A stretch of 49,607 nt of DNA from Bacillota bacterium (GCA_023453795.1 JAEXSP010000020.1:1-49607); one strand, 5' to 3'. Numbered from the stretch's first letter, positions 34,024-44,063 are shown. Numbers and translations: made by a program. Notes: a model not told the origin generated them from the letters alone.

Positions 34024-35208
34024 TCAATTAATACCGTAATCTATATCATAGAACCCTTTTTTTAAAAGCTTGAATTTATCACTAAAGTCAATAGATTTTA
34101 GTATATTTATAATCCTTTCAGAAGCATGTCCATCCCCATATGGGTTTTCCATTTTTGAAATCATCCCGCCAAATTCGTCTGATAATGCATAATCTATTGC
34201 ATTTGAAACAGATGCTTTTTCACATATGCAGTCTATAACATTTCCCGGTTTCATTCTTCCCGATTGCCGGTCCCCTATATTAACCACCGGAAGCTTAAAA
34301 GACGCGCTTTCAATAATTCCACTTGAAGAGTTGCCCACCATTAGTCTAGCGTACTTCATTGTGCTCAAATAAGCTCTCTGTCCTAAACTTTTTATCAAAT
34401 ATATCTTATCTGGGTACTTTTCTTTAAACTTCTTAATTTCAAGATAGATGGAATTCCCACCAGCGTCCATATTCGGCATGGTAGCAAGAACCAGCAAGTC
34501 TTTATCAAGAAAAGCATTTAATACTTCTATTGCTTGTTTTGAGGCTTGGTGGTACTCATCAAAAGTAACAGGATGGTAGGTCATTAATGCTATATTTTTT
34601 CGGAAATCTATTCCAGTGAATTCTGAAAGCTCATCCCGATCCATTAAAGGAATGTCAAAAACATTGTCTATTCCTAATGAACCAACCGCAAAAACCATCT
34701 CGGGCTTTTCACCCATCTGAATAATCCTTTTTGCATACTGTTCAATAGTGGGAAAATGGATTGTAGACATCTTTGTAATGGAATTTCTCACAACGTCGTC
34801 GATAGCTCCAAAAGTAGCTTCTCCGCCATGAATATGAGCAATAGGTATTTTATTAATGATTGAGGTAATTGCTATTGGCCATAGCTCATACCGGTCTCCA
34901 AGAATAATAATTAAATCCGGCTTTTCACTAAAAATAGCTTCTCCAAAACCAATAATCCCTTTTGCTATAGAATTGCACACATCTTTCTCAGAATCACCTT
35001 CTTCAGAGATATCTATTTTGTAATCAATATTAGTTCCATCATTCAAGATATTATCTATAGTCTTTCCATGTAATTCTGACAAATGGCTGCCTGAGGCAAT
35101 CAATTTGACTTCAAAATAACTGTCTTTTGTAAGCTTGCGTATTAATGGATACAGAATTCCGTAGTCAGCCCTTGACGTTGTTACCAGTATTATTTTCACC
35201 TTTTCCAA
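34024..35208 (-). CDS. neuC: NeuC/LegG-like hydrolysing nucleotide-sugar 2-epimerase (A)
   Basis: The 394-residue protein has the family pattern TTSRADYGILYPLI, LGDRYELWPI, HIHGGEATFGAIDD and GNSSSGIIE. These belong to the hydrolysing UDP-N-acetylglucosamine 2-epimerase group, including NeuC and LegG. The reaction opens the nucleotide sugar and inverts C2 to give the mannosamine-type hexose used by the NeuB-like synthase. A second, more distant copy lies just upstream, so the two may act on differently substituted sugars. This copy is the closer match to NeuC/LegG. Confidence 0.88.
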   Translation of the reverse strand: MEKVKIILVTTSRADYGILYPLIRKLTKDSYFEVKLIASGSHLSELHGKTIDNILNDGTNIDYKIDISEEGDSEKDVCNSIAKGIIGFGEAIFSEKPDLIIILGDRYELWPIAITSIINKIPIAHIHGGEATFGAIDDVVRNSITKMSTIHFPTIEQYAKRIIQMGEKPEMVFAVGSLGIDNVFDIPLMDRDELSEFTGIDFRKNIALMTYHPVTFDEYHQASKQAIEVLNAFLDKDLLVLATMPNMDAGGNSIYLEIKKFKEKYPDKIYLIKSLGQRAYLSTMKYARLMVGNSSSGIIESASFKLPVVNIGDRQSGRMKPGNVIDCICEKASVSNAIDYALSDEFGGMISKMENPYGDGHASERIINILKSIDFSDKFKLLKKGFYDIDYGIN

Positions 35209-35329
35209 ACAAATATCTTCTCCTTAAACATTTTTACTATAAGAGTGTTTAATAGTATACCTCTTGAATAGAGTAAATATTACATAAGTGGATTCTTATT
35301 ATTCATTTTCCTAGAATCACAAAAACACA

Positions 35330-36484
35330 TTAATATGCTATCTGCTTATTTATAAGTTTCTTATCAATTTCTGTTTCTGCAATAATTTTTGCAATCCTTT
35401 GGCCACTGAATCCGTCACCATATGGGTTGCTGCAATCTCTACACCTTTTTATAAAGTCACAGTCAAAAATCGCAGTGTTTATTGCATTTTTAATTTTATC
35501 TTTATCATGAGATACAAAAATTATGTTTTCTGAATGCTGCCGTTGTTTCTGCCTGTTTCCCACATTAACGACAGGCAGCTTAAGAAAAGGTGCCTCGAGC
35601 AGTCCACAACTTGAATTTCCCAAAAGTAATGATGCCTTTCTTTGGAGATTTACAAACACATCCCTTGGAAGGGTTTGGTACGCTTTAATAAAATCAAATC
35701 TATTTTCATAATCCTTTATTACTTCAATCATTTTATACCCGCCGGCATCTGAGTTGGGATAAGTTATTACAGTTTTATAGCCTAGTTCAGAAACAGCCTC
35801 CAACGTTATTCTCATTTGTTCACCTGCCTGAGAAACCTCTGAACTTAACGGATGTTTAATAAGCAGAATAAACGGTTCATCGGGCCCAATTTTAAAATGA
35901 AGCCTATTACTGATTTCCTCATGGGAAAGATCAGGCTGTTTTCTTATTGAATCAAGCGCTGGATTTCCTACAACATTTACCCGCCATGGTTCCTCACCCA
36001 TTTTCAGTATTCTTTCGCCATTTTCCTGAGTCGTTGGAAAATGAAGGTGGGCAAGCTTTGTAACTGCATGTCTTACAGAATCATCTACGTTTCCAACTAC
36101 CCTGTCTCCGCCGCATATATGTGCTACAGGAATGTTCAAGTATGAGCCTACTATAGCTGTAGTTATGCTTTCTTCTCTGTCGCCAAGAACCATTAGCCAG
36201 TCAGGTTTTTCCATGCCTACAATATCGGCAAGTCCCATTAACTGAATCCCCAACGATTTACACCTTCCAAGCAGCGAATCTGAAGTAATCAAGCTTTCAA
36301 GCTTGATTACTTCGTATCCATCATTCTCTATTAGTTGATAAGTATTTCCAAACATGGGGGATAAATGCGTTCCAGTGACAACTATTTTCAATTGAAAATC
36401 CTTTCTTTTATTAATCTCTTCAATTACAGGCTGAAGAATAAAGTATTCGGAACGTATACCTGTAATAGCAAGTATTTTTTTCAC
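35330..36484 (-). CDS. NeuC-family nucleotide-sugar 2-epimerase (B)
   Basis: The 384-residue protein belongs to the same fold and family as the downstream gene (TGIRSEYFILQPVI, LGDREESITTAI, HICGGDRVVGNVDD, GNSSCGLLEAP), but sequence identity is only moderate. NPYGDGFSGQRI at the end is the conserved C-terminal segment. Key acidic and histidine positions look intact, so it should be active. A distinct substrate, for example a sugar altered at N4 or C7, would explain why two are kept. It follows the WbqC-like gene by 7 bp. Confidence 0.82.
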   Translation of the reverse strand: MKKILAITGIRSEYFILQPVIEEINKRKDFQLKIVVTGTHLSPMFGNTYQLIENDGYEVIKLESLITSDSLLGRCKSLGIQLMGLADIVGMEKPDWLMVLGDREESITTAIVGSYLNIPVAHICGGDRVVGNVDDSVRHAVTKLAHLHFPTTQENGERILKMGEEPWRVNVVGNPALDSIRKQPDLSHEEISNRLHFKIGPDEPFILLIKHPLSSEVSQAGEQMRITLEAVSELGYKTVITYPNSDAGGYKMIEVIKDYENRFDFIKAYQTLPRDVFVNLQRKASLLLGNSSCGLLEAPFLKLPVVNVGNRQKQRQHSENIIFVSHDKDKIKNAINTAIFDCDFIKRCRDCSNPYGDGFSGQRIAKIIAETEIDKKLINKQIAY

Positions 36485-36491
36485 TTAGCCT

Positions 36492-37208
36492 TCACCTCAA
36501 GTTTGATCTTTTTAATTTTTCTATATAATTTAAAGCATTTTTTTGATCATCTAAAAAGAACTCAAGTGCCATACACCCATCAAAAAAATTATCACAATTT
36601 CTTTGTTTGTAGATAGGATGGATAAAATCTTGATATAACACTTTGATATCAGATTCCTCGAATATTTCTTCCCTCATATATGATTTGGCTCCCTTGCCCG
36701 ACAAATAGATATTGCCGCCAGTTTTTTTAACGATTTCAAGAACCAGCTCATCTTTCCTTCCACAAGCACTTAATTCGGATGCTTTTATCCTTTTTGTCTC
36801 TATACCAAATACTGACATAGTAAGTTCCATAGAGTTGATTATCATGTCACACACATTTGCATACTCTTTTTCGCAAAAAAATTCATAAATTTTATCACCA
36901 ATGATATTCCATCCATCCGAATGACTATATCTATGTCTTAGTGTTTCATAGTGTTTCTTTAATATCCTTTCTTGTAAATCTGCAAACTTTATTTCATTAA
37001 TTTTCACTTCGTTTTCCAGATGATTTTCTGCCTTAACAGGGATGGTAAGATATTTAATACCTTCAGGAGTAGAATAAACCGCCCTATTCTGATACCCTCC
37101 CCTTTGAAACTGCACACTATCCAGGTAAACAAACAAATCGCTTTTGGCTATTTTATCCAAAAGACCAAGCCATAGAAAATATTGAGGTTGATGAATTGAA
37201 ACTATCAC
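36492..37208 (-). CDS. WbqC family protein
   Basis: The 238-residue protein starts with IVSIHQPQYFLWLGLLDKIA and continues VYLDSVQFQRGGYQNRA, the hallmark of the WbqC family. The family is found in many O-antigen and nonulosonate loci. Its reaction is not established in my knowledge; adding an acyl or amino acid group to a sugar amine has been suggested by context. It lies between the DegT aminotransferase (8 bp upstream) and an epimerase, which fits a decorating role. Confidence 0.85.
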   Translation of the reverse strand: MIVSIHQPQYFLWLGLLDKIAKSDLFVYLDSVQFQRGGYQNRAVYSTPEGIKYLTIPVKAENHLENEVKINEIKFADLQERILKKHYETLRHRYSHSDGWNIIGDKIYEFFCEKEYANVCDMIINSMELTMSVFGIETKRIKASELSACGRKDELVLEIVKKTGGNIYLSGKGAKSYMREEIFEESDIKVLYQDFIHPIYKQRNCDNFFDGCMALEFFLDDQKNALNYIEKLKRSNLR

Positions 37209-37216
37209 AATAACTT

Positions 37217-38371
37217 TTAATCCTTTCTATCCAGCTTTTTAATGTACTCTATTAATTTTTGGGCGATAAAGCTTGCGTCAGATTCTGATATTTTTGTATG
37301 AATCGGCAAGCAAATATGACTGCCCAAAATGGCTTCAGAATGCTTGTATGTTCCATTTTCCGGGTATTTGTTTTTTAAGGCAGGCTGTAAATGGAGCAAA
37401 GGCGAGTATGCCCAATCAACGGTGATACCGTACTTTCTCATGTGTTCTTTTACTTTTGCTCTGTCTATGCCCTCATTTAACTTTAGAATAAATCTCCAAT
37501 AACTATGTATTGTATTTTGTGGAATGCTCAATAAAGTAATTTTACCTGTATCGTTCAATCCTTTTAAACTTTTTTGATAGATCTCTGCTATATTATTTCT
37601 ATGCCTAACAAATTCATTAACACGCTTAAGTTGAGCAAGCCCCATTAATGCATTCACTTCCGTAAGCCGATAATTACTTGAAATTGTTGAATACATCTCA
37701 CAGCTTGCTTCAATATCCAATCCCCGATTTCGATACCCATTTGCCTTTTTATAAAGTGTCTCATCATCCATTAGCAGCATGCCTGCTTCTCCCGCTGCCA
37801 TTATTTTCGTGGATCCAAATGAAAAGCAAGAGATATTGCCGATTGCTCCTGCCTTGATACCATTAATGGAAGCTCCATGAGCATGAGATGCATCCTCAAT
37901 AAGATAAATTCCCTTACTTCGGCAAAAATTCCTGATTTCAAAAATATCTGGGGGAACCAGTCCTGCCATATAGACTACAATAACCGCTTTTGTCCTTGAA
38001 GTTACCTTTTTTTCTATATCCTCTAATGAAATACAAAGTGTATCCGGCTCAATTTCAGCAAAAACAGGTATGCCTTTTTCTCTTATAATGCAGCTAGCAT
38101 CAGCAATAAAAGCCTCTACGGGAATAATGACTTCATCCCCGTCATTTATCCCTATGGTTCTTAGTGCAATTTCCAAGGCTCCAGTACAAGAATTAACCGC
38201 AATTGCATATTTAGCACCAATATATTCAGAAAACTGTTCTTCAAAATTTCTCACATATTTCCCCATGCTTAACATGCCTTTGCCTTCTAATATTGAACGG
38301 AAATTGTTAATGATCCATTCGATATCTTCCTCAGGGAAATAAGGACAGGCCATGGCATATTTTATATCCAT
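37217..38371 (-). CDS. DegT/DnrJ/EryC1 family sugar aminotransferase
   Basis: The protein of about 384 residues has the family's PLP-binding lysine in SFGSTKIMAAGEAGM, LIEDASHAHGA before it, and AVNSCTGALEIALR near the N-terminus. These enzymes transfer an amino group from glutamate to a keto sugar. It is the only such enzyme here and so the best candidate for the LegC step on the LegB product, though its N-terminus is not a close match to typical LegC. GGGGTGA precedes the ATG at 38371. Confidence 0.85.
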   Translation of the reverse strand: MDIKYAMACPYFPEEDIEWIINNFRSILEGKGMLSMGKYVRNFEEQFSEYIGAKYAIAVNSCTGALEIALRTIGINDGDEVIIPVEAFIADASCIIREKGIPVFAEIEPDTLCISLEDIEKKVTSRTKAVIVVYMAGLVPPDIFEIRNFCRSKGIYLIEDASHAHGASINGIKAGAIGNISCFSFGSTKIMAAGEAGMLLMDDETLYKKANGYRNRGLDIEASCEMYSTISSNYRLTEVNALMGLAQLKRVNEFVRHRNNIAEIYQKSLKGLNDTGKITLLSIPQNTIHSYWRFILKLNEGIDRAKVKEHMRKYGITVDWAYSPLLHLQPALKNKYPENGTYKHSEAILGSHICLPIHTKISESDASFIAQKLIEYIKKLDRKD

Positions 38372-38375
38372 GTAA

Positions 38376-39290
38376 TCACCCCATTTCACTATAATCATTT
38401 TTTAAACTCATTATATAGGAAACAATGTTGTCTTTTAACGAAGCAGGGGAATATTTTAATTCATTACGTGCTTTTTCAATATTGAATACAAAATTTTCCC
38501 TTGGAGCCGGAGTAGAAATCGGAATAATGTTACTGTCCGATCCAAGCAAATTACACACCAGTTTAGCAATATCCCCAGTCTTAACTGCCTGTCCCGAACC
38601 GATATTGAATTCGTAATAACCTGGTTTTTCATTTTCCAGTTTTGCTACAAGGATAAATGCATTTATGCAATCGTTAAGTGATAAGTAATCACGGCATATA
38701 TTCCCATTTGAAAATACCTCTATAGGTTGATTAGCCATCGCTCTACTAATAAAATAGCTTATAACTGAACCGGAATATTCAATAAAACCTGTTAGCCGTA
38801 AAACATAAGTGATTGAATGATATTTCATTTGAAACCAACGCAACCAATTTTCACAATTAACTTTACTGCATGCGTACGGTGTGTTATACCCTATTAAAGG
38901 GAAGTTCTCATCAACAGTTAAACTGTTTGGATCCCCATATACTACTTGAGATGAAGCATAGACCACTCTTTTGATATATGGCATACAGGATTCAAAAACA
39001 TTTAAAGATGCCATTTCATTATTTTTCAAAAAGGCTCCTACATCCTCACCATCATCTATTGATATAGTTCCAGCTAAATGAAATAGCATATCGACTCCAT
39101 CAACTTCTGCCTTTGAAAATCCGGATACACTTAAATTACGTTGAATGGGCTGAAATAGAGAATGATTTAGTAAATCCTCAGGGGGCCTTTGTTGGTTGAA
39201 AACGCCTATTACATTCCAACCGTATTCCAATAAATTCTTACATAGTCTTCTTCCCACAAATCCGCTTGCTCCAGTAACAATTGTATTCAA
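38376..39290 (-). CDS. NAD-dependent epimerase/dehydratase family protein
   Basis: The 304-residue extended SDR has VTGASGFVGRRLCKNL at the start, ASSQVVYGD with the catalytic serine position, and the YACSK tyrosine-lysine pair. It resembles UDP-glucose 4-epimerase-like proteins. The substrate is unknown; a C4 epimerase or reductase step on a nucleotide sugar is possible. It differs from the LegB-like enzyme, lacking the WGWID segment. It ends 4 bp before the DegT gene. Confidence 0.82.
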   Translation of the reverse strand: MNTIVTGASGFVGRRLCKNLLEYGWNVIGVFNQQRPPEDLLNHSLFQPIQRNLSVSGFSKAEVDGVDMLFHLAGTISIDDGEDVGAFLKNNEMASLNVFESCMPYIKRVVYASSQVVYGDPNSLTVDENFPLIGYNTPYACSKVNCENWLRWFQMKYHSITYVLRLTGFIEYSGSVISYFISRAMANQPIEVFSNGNICRDYLSLNDCINAFILVAKLENEKPGYYEFNIGSGQAVKTGDIAKLVCNLLGSDSNIIPISTPAPRENFVFNIEKARNELKYSPASLKDNIVSYIMSLKNDYSEMG

Positions 39291-39392
39291 AAGTTAACTC
39301 CTTCTGTAAGGTACTACTACCCATAAGTTTAATTTGCTATTTCCAAAAAATATATAATTGAATCCTAACCTTAAACAGAAAAGTGTTTTCCA

Positions 39393-40445
39393 CTACATTT
39401 TAACTTCCATATCTATATCATCCCAATTTATTTGCTCATCAATGCTAATATCCCTTTTTGCAATACCTTGAGTTAGTACAGCAAGATATTTTGGCTCAAT
39501 ACCTGTTCCGGGTCTTTTTACTGTTAAGCAACTATTATCCAGTTTACATCCTTTTAATATTTCTTTAGCTGCAATAACTGATTTTCTTGCAGCTTTCATA
39601 TTATCTATTTCCTTTGCCGAAGGCTTTTTAACTCCATCACCCAATGCTATCTCTATATTTCTTATTGCACGAATCATATTTTTCAACTCTAGTGGCTCAA
39701 GGGATGCTTTATGATCTGGACCATCCATATTCTTGTCCAATGTAAAATGTTTTTCAATAATGCACGCACCCATTGCCACAGCCGCAATTGGCACTTCTAT
39801 CCCTAATGTATGGTCTGAGTATCCTACAGGCAGCTTGAATGACTGCCTCAGTGTATCTATTGCCTTTAGGTTAACATTATTGTATGGGGTTGGATATTCT
39901 GTAGTACAATGAAGAAGAATAATCTCGCACGCACGTTGTGCTCCACACGCTTGTCTCAACCAATATACAGCTTCCTCTACTTCTCTCGGTTCCGACATAC
40001 CAGTAGACAATATTATAGGTTTACCTTTTCGTGCTATATGCATGAGCATAGGCATATTTGTCAAATCACCCGAACTAATCTTATAAGCTGCTACCCCTAG
40101 ACTTTCCAGAAAATCCGCACTTTCAATGTCAAAAGGAGTTGACAAGAACATAATTCCCTTTGATTCACAGTAGTTCATAAGCTCAAAATGATATTTTTCC
40201 GGTAGTTCCAATCTTTTTAACATGTCAAACTGTGATTCTTCTTTATTAGTAGTTACCTTCTGATATTCAGCCTTTGGGGCATATTTCGTAACCAACCTTT
40301 CCGTCTTAAAGGTTTGAAATTTAACAGCATCCGCATTGGCATCAACGGCAATATCTACAAGTTTTTTTGCCAGTTCAATATCCCCATTATGATTCACTCC
40401 AGCCTCTGCAATGATAAATACTCTTTCTTTCCCTAAATTGTTCAC
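39393..40445 (-). CDS. neuB: NeuB-family nonulosonic acid synthase
   Basis: The protein of about 350 residues condenses phosphoenolpyruvate with a mannosamine-type sugar to form a nine-carbon sugar acid. Landmarks are FIIAEAGVNHNGDIELAKKL, VKFQTFKTERL, STPFD, ISSGDLTNMPML, GYSDHT and KHFTLDKNMDGPDH, followed by a C-terminal SAF domain (about 290-350: LTVKRPGTGIEPKYL). It could be a LegI, NeuB or PseI; the LegB-like gene favours LegI. I start at the GTG at 40445, which overlaps the stop of the SDR gene (GTGA) with GGGGGA upstream; an ATG at 40457 lies inside that site. Confidence 0.93.
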   Translation of the reverse strand: MNNLGKERVFIIAEAGVNHNGDIELAKKLVDIAVDANADAVKFQTFKTERLVTKYAPKAEYQKVTTNKEESQFDMLKRLELPEKYHFELMNYCESKGIMFLSTPFDIESADFLESLGVAAYKISSGDLTNMPMLMHIARKGKPIILSTGMSEPREVEEAVYWLRQACGAQRACEIILLHCTTEYPTPYNNVNLKAIDTLRQSFKLPVGYSDHTLGIEVPIAAVAMGACIIEKHFTLDKNMDGPDHKASLEPLELKNMIRAIRNIEIALGDGVKKPSAKEIDNMKAARKSVIAAKEILKGCKLDNSCLTVKRPGTGIEPKYLAVLTQGIAKRDISIDEQINWDDIDMEVKM

Positions 40446-41251
40446 CAAATAGACCATCCCCCATCAACAACAAGATTATGTCCATTCACATAAGAGGAGG
40501 CGTCTGAGGCAAGGTATGCAATTGCACCTTTAATTTCATCCCTCTTGCCCATTCGTCCCAAGGGGCATCTTCTGGAATAGTTTTTTACAAATGTATCATT
40601 TTGCCCGCTGAAAATCCCACCGGGAGTAATGGAATTGGTTCTGATGCCAATTTTACCCCAGTAGGAAGCCAAATACCTTGTAAGCATAAATACTCCGCCT
40701 TTGCTTGCTGAATATATCGCAGGTGTATTTATACTTCTTCCCATGTATTCGGAGCCCTCATAAATAGATTGATCGGGAGCTACAATACCGTATATTGAAA
40801 CAAAGTTTATAATGCTGCCTTTTTGATTTGCTTTCATATATCTGCCGGCCTGCTGTGCACATAAAAACATAGCGTCCAGGTTGACAGACATAACTTCACG
40901 CCAATCCTCCAAAGGAAAACTCTCAAACGGTTCAAAAAAATTTTCTGATTTGGCAGCTGCATTATTTACTAAAATGTCTATTCGGCCATAATCCTTAAAG
41001 GTCTCGTTGAATATGCTTTCAATAGAATCTTTCTCTTGCAGGTTAACTTTTTTGAATGTAACAGAGCTTCCGGTTTGCATAGATATTTTTTCTGCTGATT
41101 CACTGCCTTTTATTTCATCCTTGTCAAGCATTATTACCTTTGCACCAAGTTCAGCAAGCGTTTCGCAGTGCTGCTCTCCAAGAATGCCTGCGCCACCTGT
41201 AACAAGTGCAACTCTATCTTTTAAAGAAAACATTTCACTAATTGATGCCAT
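40442..41251 (-). CDS. Short-chain dehydrogenase/reductase (PtmA-like)
   Basis: The 269-residue classical SDR has the cofactor motif VTGGAGILGEQ, NNAAA, the catalytic serine region NFVSIYG, the YSASK pair and a VVDGGWS end. In Campylobacter, the dehydrogenase PtmA is needed for legionaminic acid precursors, and this protein is of the same broad type. It lies between the class III aminotransferase and the NeuB gene, to which it is coupled by overlap. Substrate unproven. Confidence 0.82.
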   Translation of the reverse strand: MASISEMFSLKDRVALVTGGAGILGEQHCETLAELGAKVIMLDKDEIKGSESAEKISMQTGSSVTFKKVNLQEKDSIESIFNETFKDYGRIDILVNNAAAKSENFFEPFESFPLEDWREVMSVNLDAMFLCAQQAGRYMKANQKGSIINFVSIYGIVAPDQSIYEGSEYMGRSINTPAIYSASKGGVFMLTRYLASYWGKIGIRTNSITPGGIFSGQNDTFVKNYSRRCPLGRMGKRDEIKGAIAYLASDASSYVNGHNLVVDGGWSIW

Positions 41252-41271
41252 ATATTAATTGTCCTCCATAA

Positions 41272-42591
41272 TCAGTTATACTTCCTGAATACCGGTTTCA
41301 CAGCCCTTCCGATCAGATAGTTTTCAACACCGTTTTCAAGGGCCGCCTTATACACCTTCATGCTGTCTTGAATTGCATCAACTGTATTTTTAATATCCTC
41401 ATCGGTATGTGAATAGCTTAATGCAATATAAGGTGCAAGTATACCTCTCTTTATGGTTTCCTGAAGGAATAATGTCCTGAATTCCATAGATATCTGCTTG
41501 TCCTTATCTCTGCATAATATTATCGGACTGCAGGGCAATCCGGCAACTTCTATAAAACCAGTCAGCCCTGCTGCCTCTGCAGCTTTGTTAATTCCGCTAA
41601 CAATGCTTGTTCCCTGCCTCCAAACGTGATCAACAACTTTTCCCTTTTCATATATTTCAAGGGTCTTCATACATGCAGCCAGAGATAGGTTTTCTGCTCC
41701 ATGTGTCGTAGAAATTAAAAATACCCTTTCATGCTCACCATATATTGAACCAAGGTTCATAATCTCTCTTTTCCCTAAAAGGGCAGCTACGGAAAAACCG
41801 TTGGCAATCCCCTTGCCGAAGGTGCACAAATCCGGTTCAACCCCATAATAGGCCTGAGCCCCGTTCAAATGCCACCTAAAACCGGTTATCATTTCATCTA
41901 ATATGAATACTGCACCATTTTTTCTGCATTCATCCTTAACTTTCTGTAGAAAATTATCTTTTGGTTCTATATGTGTAGCCGGCTCTAAAATTACGCAGGC
42001 TATCTGATTCGGATGCTTATCAAATAAGGTTTTCAAACTTTCTATATTATTATAATTAAACTGAACGGTAAGATTTTTAATTGCCTCCGGAACACCGTTG
42101 TTCATGTCGGTAGATCCAATAAACCAATCGTCATAGGAAAAGAACGAGTGCTCCGCACATCTTGCAACCATATCTCTTCCCGTATAAGCCCTTGCAAGTT
42201 TTACTGCAGCAGTTGTAACAGTTGATCCATTTTTACCGAATTTGCACATTTCCATACCTTTAATCAAAGAAACAAGCTTTTCGGCTGTTTCAGTCTCAAG
42301 GTATGAAGGCCTTGTAAAATTATTACCTTTAAGCATCTGAGCATATGCAGCCTCATTAACAGGTGCATATCCATAACCAAGCGTCACAGATCTCAGACCC
42401 ATGCCATAGTCAATAAATTCATTACCGTCAACATCCCAAACATGGGCTCCCTGACCTCTTTCAACAAATGCAGGAGCTTCAACAGGGAATTGGTCATCTC
42501 CTTTACTGTAAGTGTGCGCTCCACCGGGAATCAGTTTATGAGATTTTTGCTTAAGGATATTTGATTTTTCAAAGCTGTACAGACTTTTCAT
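41272..42591 (-). CDS. Class III aminotransferase, glutamate-1-semialdehyde aminomutase-like
   Basis: The protein of about 439 residues has the class III pattern: KLIPGGAHTYSKGD near the N-terminus, FILDEMITGFR with the PLP aspartate, and the lysine in CTFGKGIANGFSVAA. It is close to glutamate-1-semialdehyde 2,1-aminomutase in layout, but no haem genes are nearby. In a sugar island it more likely transaminates a keto sugar or isomerises an amino sugar, perhaps together with the adjacent SDR (20 bp downstream). GGGG lies 8 bases before the ATG at 42591; an ATG at 42609 has no site. Confidence 0.85.
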   Translation of the reverse strand: MKSLYSFEKSNILKQKSHKLIPGGAHTYSKGDDQFPVEAPAFVERGQGAHVWDVDGNEFIDYGMGLRSVTLGYGYAPVNEAAYAQMLKGNNFTRPSYLETETAEKLVSLIKGMEMCKFGKNGSTVTTAAVKLARAYTGRDMVARCAEHSFFSYDDWFIGSTDMNNGVPEAIKNLTVQFNYNNIESLKTLFDKHPNQIACVILEPATHIEPKDNFLQKVKDECRKNGAVFILDEMITGFRWHLNGAQAYYGVEPDLCTFGKGIANGFSVAALLGKREIMNLGSIYGEHERVFLISTTHGAENLSLAACMKTLEIYEKGKVVDHVWRQGTSIVSGINKAAEAAGLTGFIEVAGLPCSPIILCRDKDKQISMEFRTLFLQETIKRGILAPYIALSYSHTDEDIKNTVDAIQDSMKVYKAALENGVENYLIGRAVKPVFRKYN

Positions 42592-42678
42592 TGTAAAGCC
42601 CCATTTCATAAGAATTTTATGGATTACTTTCCATATATATCGGTAAATTTACTGCTTATTTTTATAATAAACTTACAA

Positions 42679-44049
42679 TTAAAATACTTGATTGAAATCA
42701 TATTTTTGATAAAAATACTTGCCCGTCGCTTCTTCAAAAGTCATGTGGAGTGCACCTTCTATTTTCGCACCGCCTTGTGTGCAATTTATAAAAGTTCTTG
42801 TTTTCTCATCTTTAATTCTATTTTCAATAGTTTTCTTGTAACTCAACATTCCTAATGTAGTGTTTAAAATCTTTCCATCAATTCCTTGCACCTTTCTCAT
42901 GTTCTTAACATCATTAACAAATGAATCCTCTTCTTCCATTACAGAAACATGATGTTTACCATCAGTGTATGCTAAATCCTGTCCTACAAATAAAATCGGA
43001 TCGCCTCCCATTTTTAATGCGATATCAAGGGCTGTTGTAGCAACCGATCCTCCAGGCTTAATAAGGTAGTTCTGTTTATCTTGGTCAAGTAATTTCTTAT
43101 TATCAACTGCCAAAAATTTGGGACCCTTGTAGATGTTAACGCATTCTCTGGAGGATGTAACTAAAAAAATCCCAGGTATTTGCATTTCCTCAAGTCCTTT
43201 CAGGTCATCGCAAACCTCATCATGGGGATCAATTATCACAAAAAAATGTGGTATGGTACCATTATTAATAAGAGCCTTCAATGCCCTTCCCACACATATT
43301 ATGATACAATTATTTTTAACATTTTTTATCAGGTTTATGTTATTTGCGAGGGATGGTCCTGCTGAGACAATTAAAAACGGTATATTGGCAAACTTCCCGA
43401 ACAGTTCACCGATATTTTTATCTATGCTCTTAATGTTGCTGTCTATGTTTTTTTGAAGTCTGGCTCTATAGTCATCCGTAATTGCCTTACGGATATTCCA
43501 GTCTTCAAGTATAAATTTCAATTCTTTTGCTGAATCAGGTATTGTTTGAACACTTGGAACATGGATAACAAGTTTTTTAGCGCTTCTTTCTGTTAATACT
43601 TTACTTAATTGTTTTGATAATACACCTATGTCATCTGATATACTTAAATGAATCCTTTCATCATTAAAGGTCTCCGTTAAGTCTAAAATTCCGATTGCTA
43701 TATTTAGTATCGCAATATTGACATCAAAAACAAATAAGGAACCGGTCTTTCCTAAAATGTTCCTTATTTCTATTATATGATATCCTAATCCAAATCCGAA
43801 AATTACATTTACAGGCTGCTGATCCCCAAAATTCTCCACAGCAAACACCTTTGCCTCTTTAACAGGGTTAAACCTGCTGTGAAGATAATTCTGAGTTCCA
43901 TCACTGTTTTTTATCCGGACAGTAGTGTTGCCATCTTTACATTTTTCCACTTCCAAATTATTTCTGTCAAACTGGTGATTGAGCAGTTCTTCATAAATCT
44001 GAGGGAATCTGTACTTTATAACATTTATATTCTTGGAGTAAGTATCCAC
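42679..44049 (-). CDS. DUF115 (Maf-like) flagellin glycosylation protein B
   Basis: The 456-residue protein has the DUF115 features: INVIFGFGLGYHI in the N-terminal Rossmann-like part, FLIVSAGPSLANNI at the start of the core, and ILFVGQDLAYTDGKHH later. DUF115 proteins called motility accessory factors (Maf) transfer nonulosonic acids to flagellin in Campylobacter, Helicobacter and others; the fold is related to 6-hydroxymethylpterin diphosphokinase MptE and to sialyltransferases. Position beside nonulosonate genes and flagellins supports the same role. It is a paralogue of the larger protein at 44419-46326. Confidence 0.85.
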   Translation of the reverse strand: MDTYSKNINVIKYRFPQIYEELLNHQFDRNNLEVEKCKDGNTTVRIKNSDGTQNYLHSRFNPVKEAKVFAVENFGDQQPVNVIFGFGLGYHIIEIRNILGKTGSLFVFDVNIAILNIAIGILDLTETFNDERIHLSISDDIGVLSKQLSKVLTERSAKKLVIHVPSVQTIPDSAKELKFILEDWNIRKAITDDYRARLQKNIDSNIKSIDKNIGELFGKFANIPFLIVSAGPSLANNINLIKNVKNNCIIICVGRALKALINNGTIPHFFVIIDPHDEVCDDLKGLEEMQIPGIFLVTSSRECVNIYKGPKFLAVDNKKLLDQDKQNYLIKPGGSVATTALDIALKMGGDPILFVGQDLAYTDGKHHVSVMEEEDSFVNDVKNMRKVQGIDGKILNTTLGMLSYKKTIENRIKDEKTRTFINCTQGGAKIEGALHMTFEEATGKYFYQKYDFNQVF

Positions 44050-44063
44050 TTATTTTCATCTCT

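Noticed and set aside
41272..42591. Glutamate-1-semialdehyde aminomutase for haem synthesis.
   Set aside because: No tetrapyrrole genes are nearby, and it lies in a tight run of sugar genes.
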